From Diphasiastrum complanatum (lineage: Eukaryota; Streptophyta; Lycopodiopsida; Lycopodiales; Lycopodiaceae): a stretch of 64,000 nt of DNA. Positions 9,940-19,609 of this stretch are shown piece after piece; position 1 is the first letter of the stretch, and every line of letters starts with the position of its first letter. A program made the translations under genes and the position numbers. Below the pieces are notes generated by a model. That model searched no databases, was not told the origin of the DNA, and worked only from the letters and a program-made list of their open reading frames with translations. Where the stretch lies: positions 38,113,648 through 38,177,647 of the forward strand of contig CM055103.1 in NCBI GenBank assembly GCA_029204225.1, read 5' to 3'.

Positions 9940-10731
9940 TGGAAACGAAACTCGTTCTATCCTCACGCTCCAAGGAGTACCACTAGAGATCACGCAAGTA
10001 CCTAGAAGTACAGAGATCTGACCTGATGGCATGATGTCAGCAGATACTTCCTAGGTAGTGGCTAATCTGCCACTCTTTTAATTTCCTGATTAGTTGTAGA
10101 TGTATAATCACTCTAATCTTAGGTTTACATAGAGAGACCATACTTACTAGATAACACTTGACATATATCAGAACAGGATACACAGAGTGTAACTAAGAGA
10201 AGAGACACTGAAGAAGTCTGATGCTAGTAAGCAATCAAGACGAACACAGACAGAAGCTCCACCTGCGTGCGAGAAGATAATTCTGTCTAGGATCAGAAGA
10301 TCCAATTGTCCGCTAGTGAAGCGAGACTGCTACTCGTGAAGAACCGTGCTTCTCTCATGCCAACGCACTGCGTGGATTCGCATGCAATGCCCTGAAGAAA
10401 TCAGAGAAAATCAATATAGATTATTTTCTAGTTGTGTCTGATTTTGGATGTTGAATGCTTATGCTGTTTATTTCATATGTCTGAGTTTTCTTGTTTCCTT
10501 TGAATTTCGCACCTTGGTTGAAATTAAGTCAAATGCTATATTAATTTTATGAACGTAGATCAGTAGTAACTGACTACTCTCTGGAGGATTGTAAGAGTGT
10601 TTCAGCTGGCAGTGCCCAGTGAACGCATCTGAACTCCATCCGAATCTTGAAAAAGAGTCGCGACTGTTTCGTGAATTTTTCTCCCCTAGATTCATTACAC
10701 GTATCAGAGCATCTCACAATTCTTCTCATCA
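9940..10731 (+). repeat. Solo or truncated Copia LTR, inverted copy of the 8.2-9.0 kb LTR
   Basis: 792 bp from TGGAAACG to TCTCATCA. It is the near-identical reverse complement of 8237-9029, at roughly 95% by eye. No primer site follows it at 10732 and no internal sequence is attached. The flanking five bases (GAATA and ATAGT) do not match, so I cannot show a target duplication; it is either a rearranged piece or an old solo LTR. Confidence 0.85.
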
Positions 10732-10752
10732 ATAGTTACTCCTTTTTTTGTT

Positions 10753-11133
10753 TTGGTTGATCCCAACGAATGCAACGTTGTTGCAAATTTTGATTTTTCT
10801 TTATTAAATTCATATCATTTTTTTGTTCTTGGGGGCATACACAGTTTACAAGCCCAAAAACAGTTATCTCAAGAGTATCCCCATATTCCAACCTTTCAAA
10901 CTATGAGTGCTGTTGCATTTGCTGGCCTGACAGTGGAAGAAGCCAAATTATTAGCTTGGGACCATAATATTGATCAGGACTACCGGATGAAGATGACCGT
11001 GATACAAAGAATTCAATTTTTTCACAAAAAATACGTGAGAGTCTCCAAAGCAGGAGATGTGAATCAACTAGATCTGAAAGCACTCTGTGCTCAAGAGACA
11101 TGCCTGTCTTTTGATTCGAAAAATCCTACGTAG
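10753..11133 (+). pseudogene. ParB-like segment of a methyltransferase-associated gene
   Basis: The 126-codon frame contains FFVLGGIHSLQAQKQL, close to the GxHRxxAxxxL core of ParB/Srx-like domains. A helical part follows (LTVEEAKLLAWDHNID, then MTVIQRIQFFHKKY). In bacteria and phages such ParB-like modules often sit in the same protein as DNA methylases, and a methylase domain follows here on the same strand. The 5' end is cut by the LTR ending at 10731, 22 bases upstream, so the Met at 10753 is probably not the true start. The frame ends at TAG 11131. The family call is moderate and based on the motif alone. Confidence 0.5.
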
Positions 11134-11463
11134 AGCCTTACAAAATATTATAATTTTTTTCAGCTTGTTTTTTGTAGTGGCCAGATAATGTTTTTTGCTA
11201 TGTTCGTCATGGAATGCTCTGGTCATAATATATGTTGTAATCCTTTTGAATTGTTTTTATCAGACTAAAATTTTGAACTCAATTTTAATACTCCCTAAAT
11301 TTCTATCAAATAATTTTTTTTTTTTTTAGGTGTGGGCCCTTCTTGATAAAATTTTTTATAAATGGAAAACTTTTCAAATAAAAGGCCAACCTGCTCAAGG
11401 TGCCTCAAAGTCAAAAAAAAAAAAAAAAAAAGTTGTCAGCACTCAAACTCTGAAGCCAATCCC

Positions 11464-13157
11464 TACATAAATGGGAATATCAAAGTGGAAGAATATGCAA
11501 GAGATTAGCTCTTCAAAGCTAATAATAAGTGTTCTTTCTAGAGTTGCCGATACTCAACTTTCTCTGACAGAAATGGGAAAAAAATTTCAAAGGTAATAGT
11601 CATAATCTAAATATTTCTTTTCATGTTACCTTTTGTAATAAAGTGATTTTCATGATTTTGTTGGATTTTTAACAATTGTGCTTTTTTAATGCAGGCATAA
11701 AATATTTATGAAAGTTTAAGAAGCCCTTGTGACAGGGCTAAATTGTCAAGATTTCGAAGAGTGCCAGAGGCTTTATCCTCTGAGTAGCCAAAATGAATCT
11801 TTGAGTCCATTATTGATTTTGTTTAGAGACATGGTATTTATTTCACCCATGCTTAGCAAAGGTGCTTATTAATTGTTTCTTTTTTCAATTTTATGTCTCC
11901 TATGCTAAGCATAGTTTTTTGTTTATTTAATTATTTCTTTTTGATGCTTTAAGTCTTTCATTCTATTTTATATTTTGTGTCTCCCGTGCTAAGCATAGAT
12001 TTTTCTTTTTCAGTCTCCCAAAGATAAGAAAAACAAAGTCCTTCTAGAGAAATTCAAGAGGTATATTCTGAAGGCAAAAGCAAAAAAAAAAAGGACAGGG
12101 AGAGATTGGCACGGGGTGAGACCATTGCGGAGGAGGATCCATTTGAGACCTACCTTTTGCAAAAGTGTTGATGATCAACCATGTTTCTACTCGGTTGAGG
12201 AAGGCGGTTGTAGAGAAATTTCAAATTTTTTTTAAAAAAAAGCCTTATACAATCTGCATTGCCAATATACCATATGGATTTCAAATGAAAGAATCATTAA
12301 ATAATGATTCCCCCTTCAAATTCACTAAAATCCATAGTTTTATGCAAGGTTTTCTTGAAGTCACAACTGTTATAGAAAATGTTGTGTGGTAAGTCTTTAA
12401 GTTCCTGAATAATTAATTCATATTTTAATTCATAATTTTATTTTGAATTTTTTATTTTATAATTAAAATTTTAAATTTATTTTACTTGTAATGTTTCATG
12501 TCAAGTACAAGCCCAATGTCAGAAACTCGGGAGGAGAACGACTTTGCAATGAAATAGAATACATAATCATCGGTTATTATTCTTTTGGATGGCAAACGTT
12601 CAATGCTTCATTACAATACTTTCGGACTGACAAGTTTTGGAAACTTGTTCCAATATTCAGCCGTAACGAAAAAATTAAAAAATCCAATGACGGGTTCCAT
12701 GGCTTGTCCCTACCAAAAGTCACAACAATTAATTAATCATTTAATTGATATTTTTTCTCACCCAGCTGATTGGGTTTTGGATTTATTTAGTGGTAGCGGC
12801 ACTACGAGCGCATGTGTTGTTCAAAAAGGCAGACATGTTGTTGCAGTAGATTTAGATACCAATTTAGTTGATTTTGTAAACATGAGAATGAAATCTCTTT
12901 CAGTTTTGCCAAATGAGCTATCTGAGATGGGAAAGAGTTTAGATAGCGAGGATTTAGTGATTCCCTTGTCCAAGGAACCTGAACCTCCTTCTAGCAAAAA
13001 AGTAGGTGACATAGGAGAATTTGCTGATGTCTTGGTTCAAGATTATAATGTGATTACGGTAGTCGAGAAAACTGTAGAAGAGGTGCCACTTGAAAATATA
13101 GTGGCTACTCAAGAAAAAGAAAAAAATGTGAATGACCTCGATGATTTTTGGGAATAA
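11464..13157 (+). pseudogene. Beta-class DNA N4/N6 amino-methyltransferase remnant with introns
   Basis: Coding-like blocks lie at 11471-11590 (ending at donor GGTAATAG), 11696-11840 (after acceptor ATGCAG), 12010-12388 (donor GGTAAGTC), 12491-12736 and 12585-13157. They hold the two hallmarks of SAM-dependent DNA amino-methyltransferases: motif IV as NIPYG (12264-12278; families have D/S-P-P-Y) and motif I with DLFSGSGTT (12780-12806) followed by VVAVDLD. Motif IV before motif I is the beta-class order. GGERLCNEIEYIIIGYYS between them fits the family. The enzyme would methylate A or C in DNA. The altered motif IV, stops and a frame shift near 12730 indicate decay. The acidic tail ends in DDFWE. 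Confidence 0.65.
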
Positions 13158-14099
13158 AAAATTCTCTTTTGTTTTAAAGAATAATTGCGTTTATATTTTT
13201 TGATGTATTGTGTTTTGAAATTTTTTTTATTGACTTTAATATTCTTAAATTTGTTTTTTAATGATTTAAAATCAAGAATTTGAAATATTTTAAAAATTTT
13301 AACATTGATAATCATTACCAAAAACTAAAATTGTAATGATTTGTCAAGTTTATAATATTTTAATTTTGGATGTGTTTTTATAATATTTTTTGTAAAAAAA
13401 ATACTGTTAGTAGTTTTAAGAAATGAAAAGATTTTTTTCAGGATGATTTAAATATTTTCACACATCATTTAATCTCGATTATTATAAAGTAACTTCATTT
13501 GCATTTATTTAATGTTTAAATATTCAATGAACTTACGTAAATATAAGTAAAGATTTTAAAAAATTTAAAACTTTAAAAAATATTGATTAAAATTTTTATA
13601 GTAATTTTAAAAATATTTTTTTCAATACAAGAATTGTAATTTAAAAAACTTTTAAAATTCCAAAAAAAAAAAAAAAACTATAACTCTCGGCGCCACTGTG
13701 ACCAGAATCCAGCCGGCGCCAAGTTCCTATGGCTGAAAATCTTTGATCGGTTCTAGCGGAGTCCAAAGAGCTCAGATCGATGTGCAATCACCTCACACGA
13801 TCTAGGCATGATTAAAGGAAGCCTGGGGATCAATAAAATCTAGAGAGAGAAAAACGTGCTTTACCAGCTTGGGTAGAGTGCTTGGTATGAGGGGGGGTGC
13901 CGAATCACACCAATACTATAGGGGAGTGCAGGTTGCGACTCAGGGCGAGCTCCAACCAAGTCTCAGCCTCCCTTGCTGGAATGTTGTCATGGCTCTCGCC
14001 TTGGCATGCTAGCGCCCCGGAGACTAGGGTCGGTCACACACTTGAAATGTAACCTTCTCAGATTTATCAATAAGGTGGGATTTTTCTCAAACTGACTCT
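13158..14099. other. AT-rich spacer then unassigned sequence
   Basis: 13158-13680 is extremely AT-rich, with no gene. After an A-run at 13660-13676 the composition changes abruptly to GC-rich unique-looking sequence (13680-14099) containing GGCGCC boxes. The jump suggests the border of an unidentified insertion. No coding region is supported. Confidence 0.4.
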
Positions 14100-14790
14100 G
14101 ATTACCTTCTGGGTTTCAGTGTTCGGTAAAAGCGCCAGTTGTAAGGCCGCTTCCAAATTTTTAAGTTGGCACATAGCTGAGGGTCATATCCCGGGACGCC
14201 AGCGGTATGCCGTCGGGACCATTCGGTCCGCGGCGCCAGCGGTATGCTGTCGGGACCATTTGGTCCAGGAACAGGTTGTTTCCATATTTGTCGTGGCTTG
14301 TGGTTCTAAGTGTTCCTTGTATGAACGTGAATGGGTTAAGCTCTTGGGGAACAGGCTCTAACCTGTCGGCTGAGTTGGATGGCTTGCTTGGGTGGAAGTT
14401 ACCTGTTTATGGCTGTCCAGTCTGGCGTGGCGCCAGGTTGGCTTCCAACGCTCGTGACGAAGCTTTCAGTTGGTTAAGTTTGATGTAAGTCAGACCGCTT
14501 GCTTGGAATAGATGTTACTCGTTTGTAACGAAGCTTCGAGTTGGTCAAGTTTGATGTATGTCGGGCGGCTTGCTTGGAGGGAAGTCACCCACATCGGGAC
14601 CCCCGATCTGGCATGGCGCCAGGTTGGATCTCAATGTTGGTTTTTGAAACTTCAAGTGGGTTAAGTCTGATCGTTGTTGGCGAGTTGGCTGCTTGTATGT
14701 CAAGTGGGTTTGGATGGCAAGAGTTGAAGGCTGGAAAGCTAAGTCGTGGTTCCTGGCTCCCTTTGGGATGCCTGCGCTACACATAACGAT
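14100..14790. repeat. Complex imperfect repeats with GGCGCCAGG and GCTTGCTTGG boxes
   Basis: A 37-bp unit (CGCCAGCGGTATGC...GGTCC) is tandemly duplicated at 14197-14233 and 14234-14270. Further on, the phrases GGCGCCAGGTTGG (14429 and 14616), GAAGCTT followed by AGTTGGT (about 14460 and 14530) and GCTTGCTTGG (three times, 14381-14580) recur with variation. This looks like the sub-repeat region of an LTR or of a DNA transposon end. No family is recognised. Confidence 0.5.
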
Positions 14791-14912
14791 GAAAGAATAG
14801 ATGTGTTACGTCCTCATCTGATGTTTTGCACTTAGAGCAAACATGTGACACATTATCCCAATGTAATTGGCATGCACTAGAAGAGAAAGCTGGAGAATCC
14901 TAAGAGAGAAGA

Positions 14913-16060
14913 TTATATATTTACCAGGTTTGATTGTATGGGTTCGACGGAATCTGGTCTTCCAAAGATGAGGGGGGAAAGGTTCCACTTAGAGTTGAAC
15001 CAAGAGAAGGTGAAGTTGTGGCTCTTTGGTTGCAGAGTAGAGTGAGAAATAGAAAATTTTGCCCGACTTATCCAAAGCATTAAAAATCCATTTGTTATCA
15101 TAGTTAATAGTGGAGGAGGTGGAGAGAAGGCCAAGGTCTTCGTGAGAAAAGGTGAAGAAGAGGAAGTTAGATTCACATGAGGAGAGGCCATGTTCAGTCT
15201 TGAGACAAGATAGGCTGACAGAGTTAATGAAATTTCTGATGCGGTTCCATGTGACAAAACCTTTTCAAGTAAGACTAAGGTTTTGTTGATGATAATGCAA
15301 TTGAGGTCTGCTTCCAGCTGTTTCATGAGATTGCCAGAAGTTGATTTTCTGGTATCAACATCTCCTGCCCAATCCGCATCTGTGTATGCTTCAAGTATGT
15401 TGGCAGTTTGGCTGCCTCCATAGCAGATGCTGAGAGTTTTCGTTGCTTGGATGTACTTCATGACCTTTGTTAACAATTTCCAGTGAGTTAAGCCTAGATT
15501 TAATAGGAACTGGCTAAGTGTACTAATTGAATATGCAAGGTCTGGTCGCGTGCAGATCATTGCGTACATCTGTGAGCCAATGATGGATTGAAACGAGTAG
15601 CATTTTATTATATCCTTTTCTGTCTATGTTTCAGGAGACTGTTCCTTGGATAACTTTAGTCTAGGGTTGAGTGAAAAGTGACTTGGTTTGCAGTTGGCCA
15701 TTCCATACTTTTTCAGCACGTTGTTGAGATATCGTTGCTAATTGATAAAAAATAGTCTGTTGGGTCGATCTCGTTGGATTTGGATTCCGAGACAATAGTG
15801 GCTGGACCCATGTCAATCATTTTGTATTCTTGGGCCAGTTGCATGCATTTTGTATCCTTCATCAAATTCAGATTGTTATTGAATAAGAGTGTATCATCTA
15901 CATAGAGAGTGATGATGATGAAGTAATATGATACAAATTTAAAGTAGACATTTGAGTCTGTCGAGTTTGGAATAAAACAATTCTCTATCAGAAATGTGTT
16001 GATCTTCTGGAACCAGGCTCTGGGTGATTGTTTCAATCCGTAGAGTGCCTTGTGGATTTT
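14913..16060 (-). pseudogene. Copia reverse transcriptase/RNase H fragment (3' part of a split gene)
   Basis: Minus-strand blocks give YGLKQSPRAWFQK, the catalytic LYVDDTLLF (YVDD at 15893-15904), then ICTRPDLAYSISTLSQF and the RNase H start AYTDADWAGDVDTRKSTSGN. After this the similarity stops abruptly (about 15330), so most of RNase H is missing. Stops and shifts occur between 15570 and 15790. At 16060 the coding sense is cut inside the segment before ALYGLKQ by the LTR element at 16061-23074, and the missing upstream half lies at 23080-23240. It is a plant Copia remnant, inactive. Confidence 0.82.
16056..16060 (+). repeat. Target site duplication ATTTT (left)
   Basis: ATTTT directly precedes the left LTR and recurs at 23075-23079 after the right LTR, as expected for a 5-bp staggered integration. 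Confidence 0.85.
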
Positions 16061-17139
16061 TGTTGGCTGATTCTGACGAATCCCCAAGATACTCGGACAG
16101 AGCAACTCAAGAGCACCTCTCACCTTAGACTGAGGAGGTCTCTGAGAAGACGAGACGAACGAAGACTGAGAGCCAAGTATGAGAGCCGAGGAATACTAGT
16201 AGTAATGACAAGCAAGAACTGTGTAAGCCTCATGGTGAATCCCGGAAAGAAAGTAGGGTGATCCACCTTTTGATGGTGACCTCTAGTGGAGAGCATTATT
16301 CCACTTGTAATTTGTGAAATGTGAAAATTCCACTAGGATGCCATCTAAGGAGCTCTCTTGCTTATTTAAGAGACTCCCTCTTTGTAAAGAGGAGCTTTTT
16401 GTGTATTTTATCAACTCCATGCTGAAATGAGAAGAGCCTCCATGAGTTAGATGCATCCATTGAGCTTCTTGATCATGATGGTTTTCTTGAGTGATGCCCC
16501 TATGATCATGCCCTTCCATTCATATTGTGTGTGGTTGTGGATTTAGAGTGGATTAGTTTTCTTGCTTTCCTAGTTGTGGATTAAGTTTCATGTTTTCTTG
16601 TGGATTAATGTAGGAGCCAGCATTCAAGTAAACTAGATAGGCTGGATCTGTGGTTTAGTTCTTGCATATCTCTTTGCAATCCAGTTCTTGATGTTCATGG
16701 GATGTTCAAGAATCAAAAGACTGGTTGGTTTCTTGATTCTTGGACTTCTAACATGCTGTAGATTAGTTTTTGTTTCTTGTTTTGTCAATTTATGCAAGTA
16801 TAGTAGTGCTTAGGATCTGATTTCAGTTCATTTTGCAGCAAAGTAGAAGTAGGAATCCATCGTTGTTCAACTGAGCAGTAATGTAGATCATTTGTCGAAC
16901 GCAGTGGCTTGCATTTTGGTTGATTATGCATGTGCATTCAGTTCAAGAGTGACCCATCCGGATGTCCTTTGACAGATAGGACAATACTACGATGATTATC
17001 TGCCCCTTCAGCCTAGTCTGGGCCTTAAAACAAGAAAGGTAATCTCAAGAAGTGCCCACAGTCTCTGCTGATAGGCAGAAGACGAAAAAAACAAAGAAGG
17101 ACTAGTTAACAGATTCTATAGACTCTGAAAATGTCAACA
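16061..17139 (+). repeat. Left (5') LTR of the gag-only element
   Basis: 1079 bp, TGTTGGCTGATTC...ATGTCAACA. It aligns along its length with 21928-23074, but lacks about 65 bp present in the right LTR between AATCCCG and AAAGTAGGG (deleted near 16250, with AAAG at both edges). A TATA-like TATTTAAG at 16363-16370 is followed by the short palindrome CTCTTTGTAAAGAG. Confidence 0.88.
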
Positions 17140-17155
17140 TTTGGCACCGTTGCTG
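17140..17155 (+). promoter_or_regulatory. Primer binding site of the gag-only element
   Basis: TTTGGCACCGTTGCTG directly follows the left LTR. It resembles the TGGCGCCGTTGCCG primer site common in plant Ty3/Gypsy elements, with substitutions at CpG positions. Confidence 0.7.
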
Positions 17156-17502
17156 CTTGAACTCCACACCTCATAAACCCATACCTGCTACAACAGTGTT
17201 CTTGAACAGATCCATAACAGTTCTCATTTGCAGTCTACCTTGCACAAACTACCCTACCTGCAAAATGACCTGCAAGAAACAACAACCGCAGGCAAATAGA
17301 CTTGCTTGCAAATTTGTCTGAACACCAACTTGTTTGCACCTGAACCTGCAAACCAACCAGCAAGCCACAACAATTGCAAACACAAATGCACTGCTGGCCA
17401 ATCCATTTGTGATCAGACTTGCTTTAGTATCAAACTGCAAAACCAGAGCCCACACCCATCAACTACACTCCTCCAGCTGTCCCGTCACGCTCCATTTCCT
17501 TC

Positions 17503-18026
17503 ATATCTCAACCGACGCTTCCATTCATATCTCAGCCCACACTTTTCTCCATATCTCAGCTGACGCTTTCCTTCATATCTCAACTGACGCTTTCCTTCAT
17601 ATCTCAGCCGATGCTTTCCTTCATATCTCAACCGATGTTTTTTTTTTCAAATCTCAACCGACGGGTTCGCATCAGATCTCGACCGATGGGTTCGCGTCAG
17701 ATCTCGACCGATGGGTTTCGATCAGATCTCGACCGATGGGTTTGCGTCATATCTGGACCGACGGGTTTGCATCAGATCTCGACCGACGGGTTTCGATCAA
17801 ATTTCGACCGACGGGTCCGCGTCAGATCTCGATCGACGAGTTTCGATCATATCTCGACCGACAGGTTCGCGTCAGATCTCGATCGACAGGTTCGCTTCAG
17901 ATCTCGACCGACAAGTTTGCGTCAGATCTCGACCGACGGGTTTTGATCAGATATCGACCGACAGTTCAAGGTCCGATCTCGACCGACGGGATTCCTCACC
18001 ATCTCAACCGACCAACTCCATGCCAG
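17503..18026 (+). repeat. 24/25-bp satellite array in the element leader, about 21 units
   Basis: The first six units (24 bp and slightly longer) read ATCTCARCYGACGCTTTCCTTCAT. From about 17652 they become 25-bp units reading ATCTCGACCGACGGGTTTCGATCAG. Units differ by one to five bases. There is no stop codon on the plus strand in any frame over most of the array. There are no spacers, so it is not a CRISPR array. Confidence 0.92.
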
Positions 18027-18253
18027 ACCACAGAACTTTCAAACGACACATCTGATTGGCATTTCGATTGAACCACCATCTCCCAAAGCCTTAGAGGCTG
18101 AAAAAAAAAAAACTCATATAACTAGAAAGCAATTTTATACTGAGTCTCCACTTTCACTTCCTTCAACACCCTAAAAAATCCAAAAACCACAAAAATCCAA
18201 TCCAAAATCACTAGAAACACATACCCAACCCAAAAAAGACACAACGGTACCCA

Positions 18254-19200
18254 GTGGACCAACAAAAGGATCCTAAAATCCCAGAAGATTATCCATACGA
18301 GATCAAGTCCCCTGTAGCTGAACAAATCAGACGTCATAGGTTCTACCGAATGTGGGCCCAAATACATGAGCCATCCACAAACCCATTTGAGAGACAAGAA
18401 CCTGATAGAGCTGAGTCTTCACGAGAACGAGCCCATTCTTATGGTGCTGACCCCTACCAGGAAAGAACCAACCTTAATGGTGCTTCTGCCACTCACGGAG
18501 CTCATCTTGAGAGATGTACACCCAGGCTAGATCTACCAAAGTTTGACGGTAGTTCGGACCCTCACAGATTTTTGCAAATCTTTGAGAATGCATGTGATGT
18601 GTATGGCGAAACATCTCCCGCTGCTATGGTCCAATGTTTTCAATGACTATGATCGCTAAAGCACGTGATTGGTTTTTCAACCTTGATCGTGAAGATAAGA
18701 CAGATTGGTCAATTCTAAAAGAGTCCTTTATCAAGCGTTTTAAGCCCTTTCGCTTGATAGAGAGTCCTTTTGTCAAATTGAGTAACATTAAGATGGCAAA
18801 GGATGAACGTGTACGAGACTATATCAAGCATTTCAAACGCCTCAAAAGTCAAGTACAAGAACAGCCCTCTGAACAAATGCTCATCATCTGGTTTTTAGTC
18901 GGCTTTCCAAGATGGATTAGACGCGAGCTTAAATCCAATGATGAATATATGAGCCTCAAATTAGCTATGTCTGATGCCATCAAGGAGGAAGATGAAGGAT
19001 CGGATGTTGACAAATCAAGAGAAAGACGAGCACCACATGCTCTTGTCCATGAGTCGAAGCCAATCAAGGACACCCGAGATCAGCTTTGGAGATCATAGTT
19101 GGAGTTTCTTAATAAGCAACACCAACTTCAAATGGAGAAACTCACCAATGAGTTTCAAACTACCCTGAAGTCTATCCAAAGCAGTATGCCTGGTCAGCCA
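18254..19200 (+). pseudogene. Ty3/Gypsy-type gag of the gag-only element
   Basis: Two overlapping frames (18254-18646 and 18634-19098) carry one gag. An N-terminal part rich in charged residues leads to PKFDGSSDPHRFLQIFENACD, then after a one-base shift to AKARDWFFNLDREDKTDWSILKESFIKRF and VRDYIKHFKRLKSQV. These are the conserved blocks of the retrotransposon gag domain. A stop at 19096 is followed in frame by a coiled-coil-like tail (HQLQMEKLTNEFQTTLKSI). Gag forms the particle shell. The frameshift at the overlap (about 18640) and the stop make it non-functional as read, unless a ribosomal shift is used. No polymerase follows. Confidence 0.8.
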
Positions 19201-19348
19201 AACCCTCCAGGTAACTTATAGACGAAAAAAAATATGGTGCCCACACTGCCGGGCTACGCATCCTACTAATCCTTGTCCTTCATATCAGCCTATTCACGCA
19301 CATACAGTTCAACAGTATGACGAACAACCATCACAATCTAGACATTCC

Positions 19349-19603
19349 TTGTCCTATCCCAAATATCCATCTGAAAGTCCAGAACCACTAGCCATACAAG
19401 ATGGCTATGCTGTTATACAAGGGCCATTGCACACCAGATGTTTCATCTGTGGTGAAACTAGCCACTTCATGGTTGATTGTCTAGTCAAGACCCAGTACCA
19501 TGCTGAGTGTCCTGACTGTATCAGAAAACACAATTTCAAACACTGTCCAAAACAACCAACTAAGATCCTACCTGTCCGTCACGTCAGTTATGACTCACGA
19601 TAG
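19349..19603 (+). pseudogene. Gag zinc-knuckle segment
   Basis: The frame holds CFICGETSHFMVDC (19439-19480), an exact CX2CX4HX4C nucleocapsid knuckle. About 20 residues later comes a second Cys/His cluster, CPDCIRKHNFKHC. It is the nucleic-acid-binding end of the gag upstream, separated from it by stops at 19096 and about 19218. The second cluster is not a standard knuckle and may be a family-specific addition. Confidence 0.75.
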
Positions 19604-19609
19604 GATCCT

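Noticed and set aside
10753-13157. ParB/methyltransferase region as bacterial contamination
   Set aside because: It has splice-like borders, AT-rich introns and stops, and is directly flanked by plant Copia LTR sequence.
17503-18026. Regular short repeats that could be taken for a CRISPR array
   Set aside because: Units are contiguous without spacers, vary in sequence, and sit in the leader of a plant LTR element.
17334-18071. 245-codon forward frame as a protein gene
   Set aside because: Most of it is the 24/25-bp satellite, which lacks stops in every forward frame. Openness is a by-product of unit composition.
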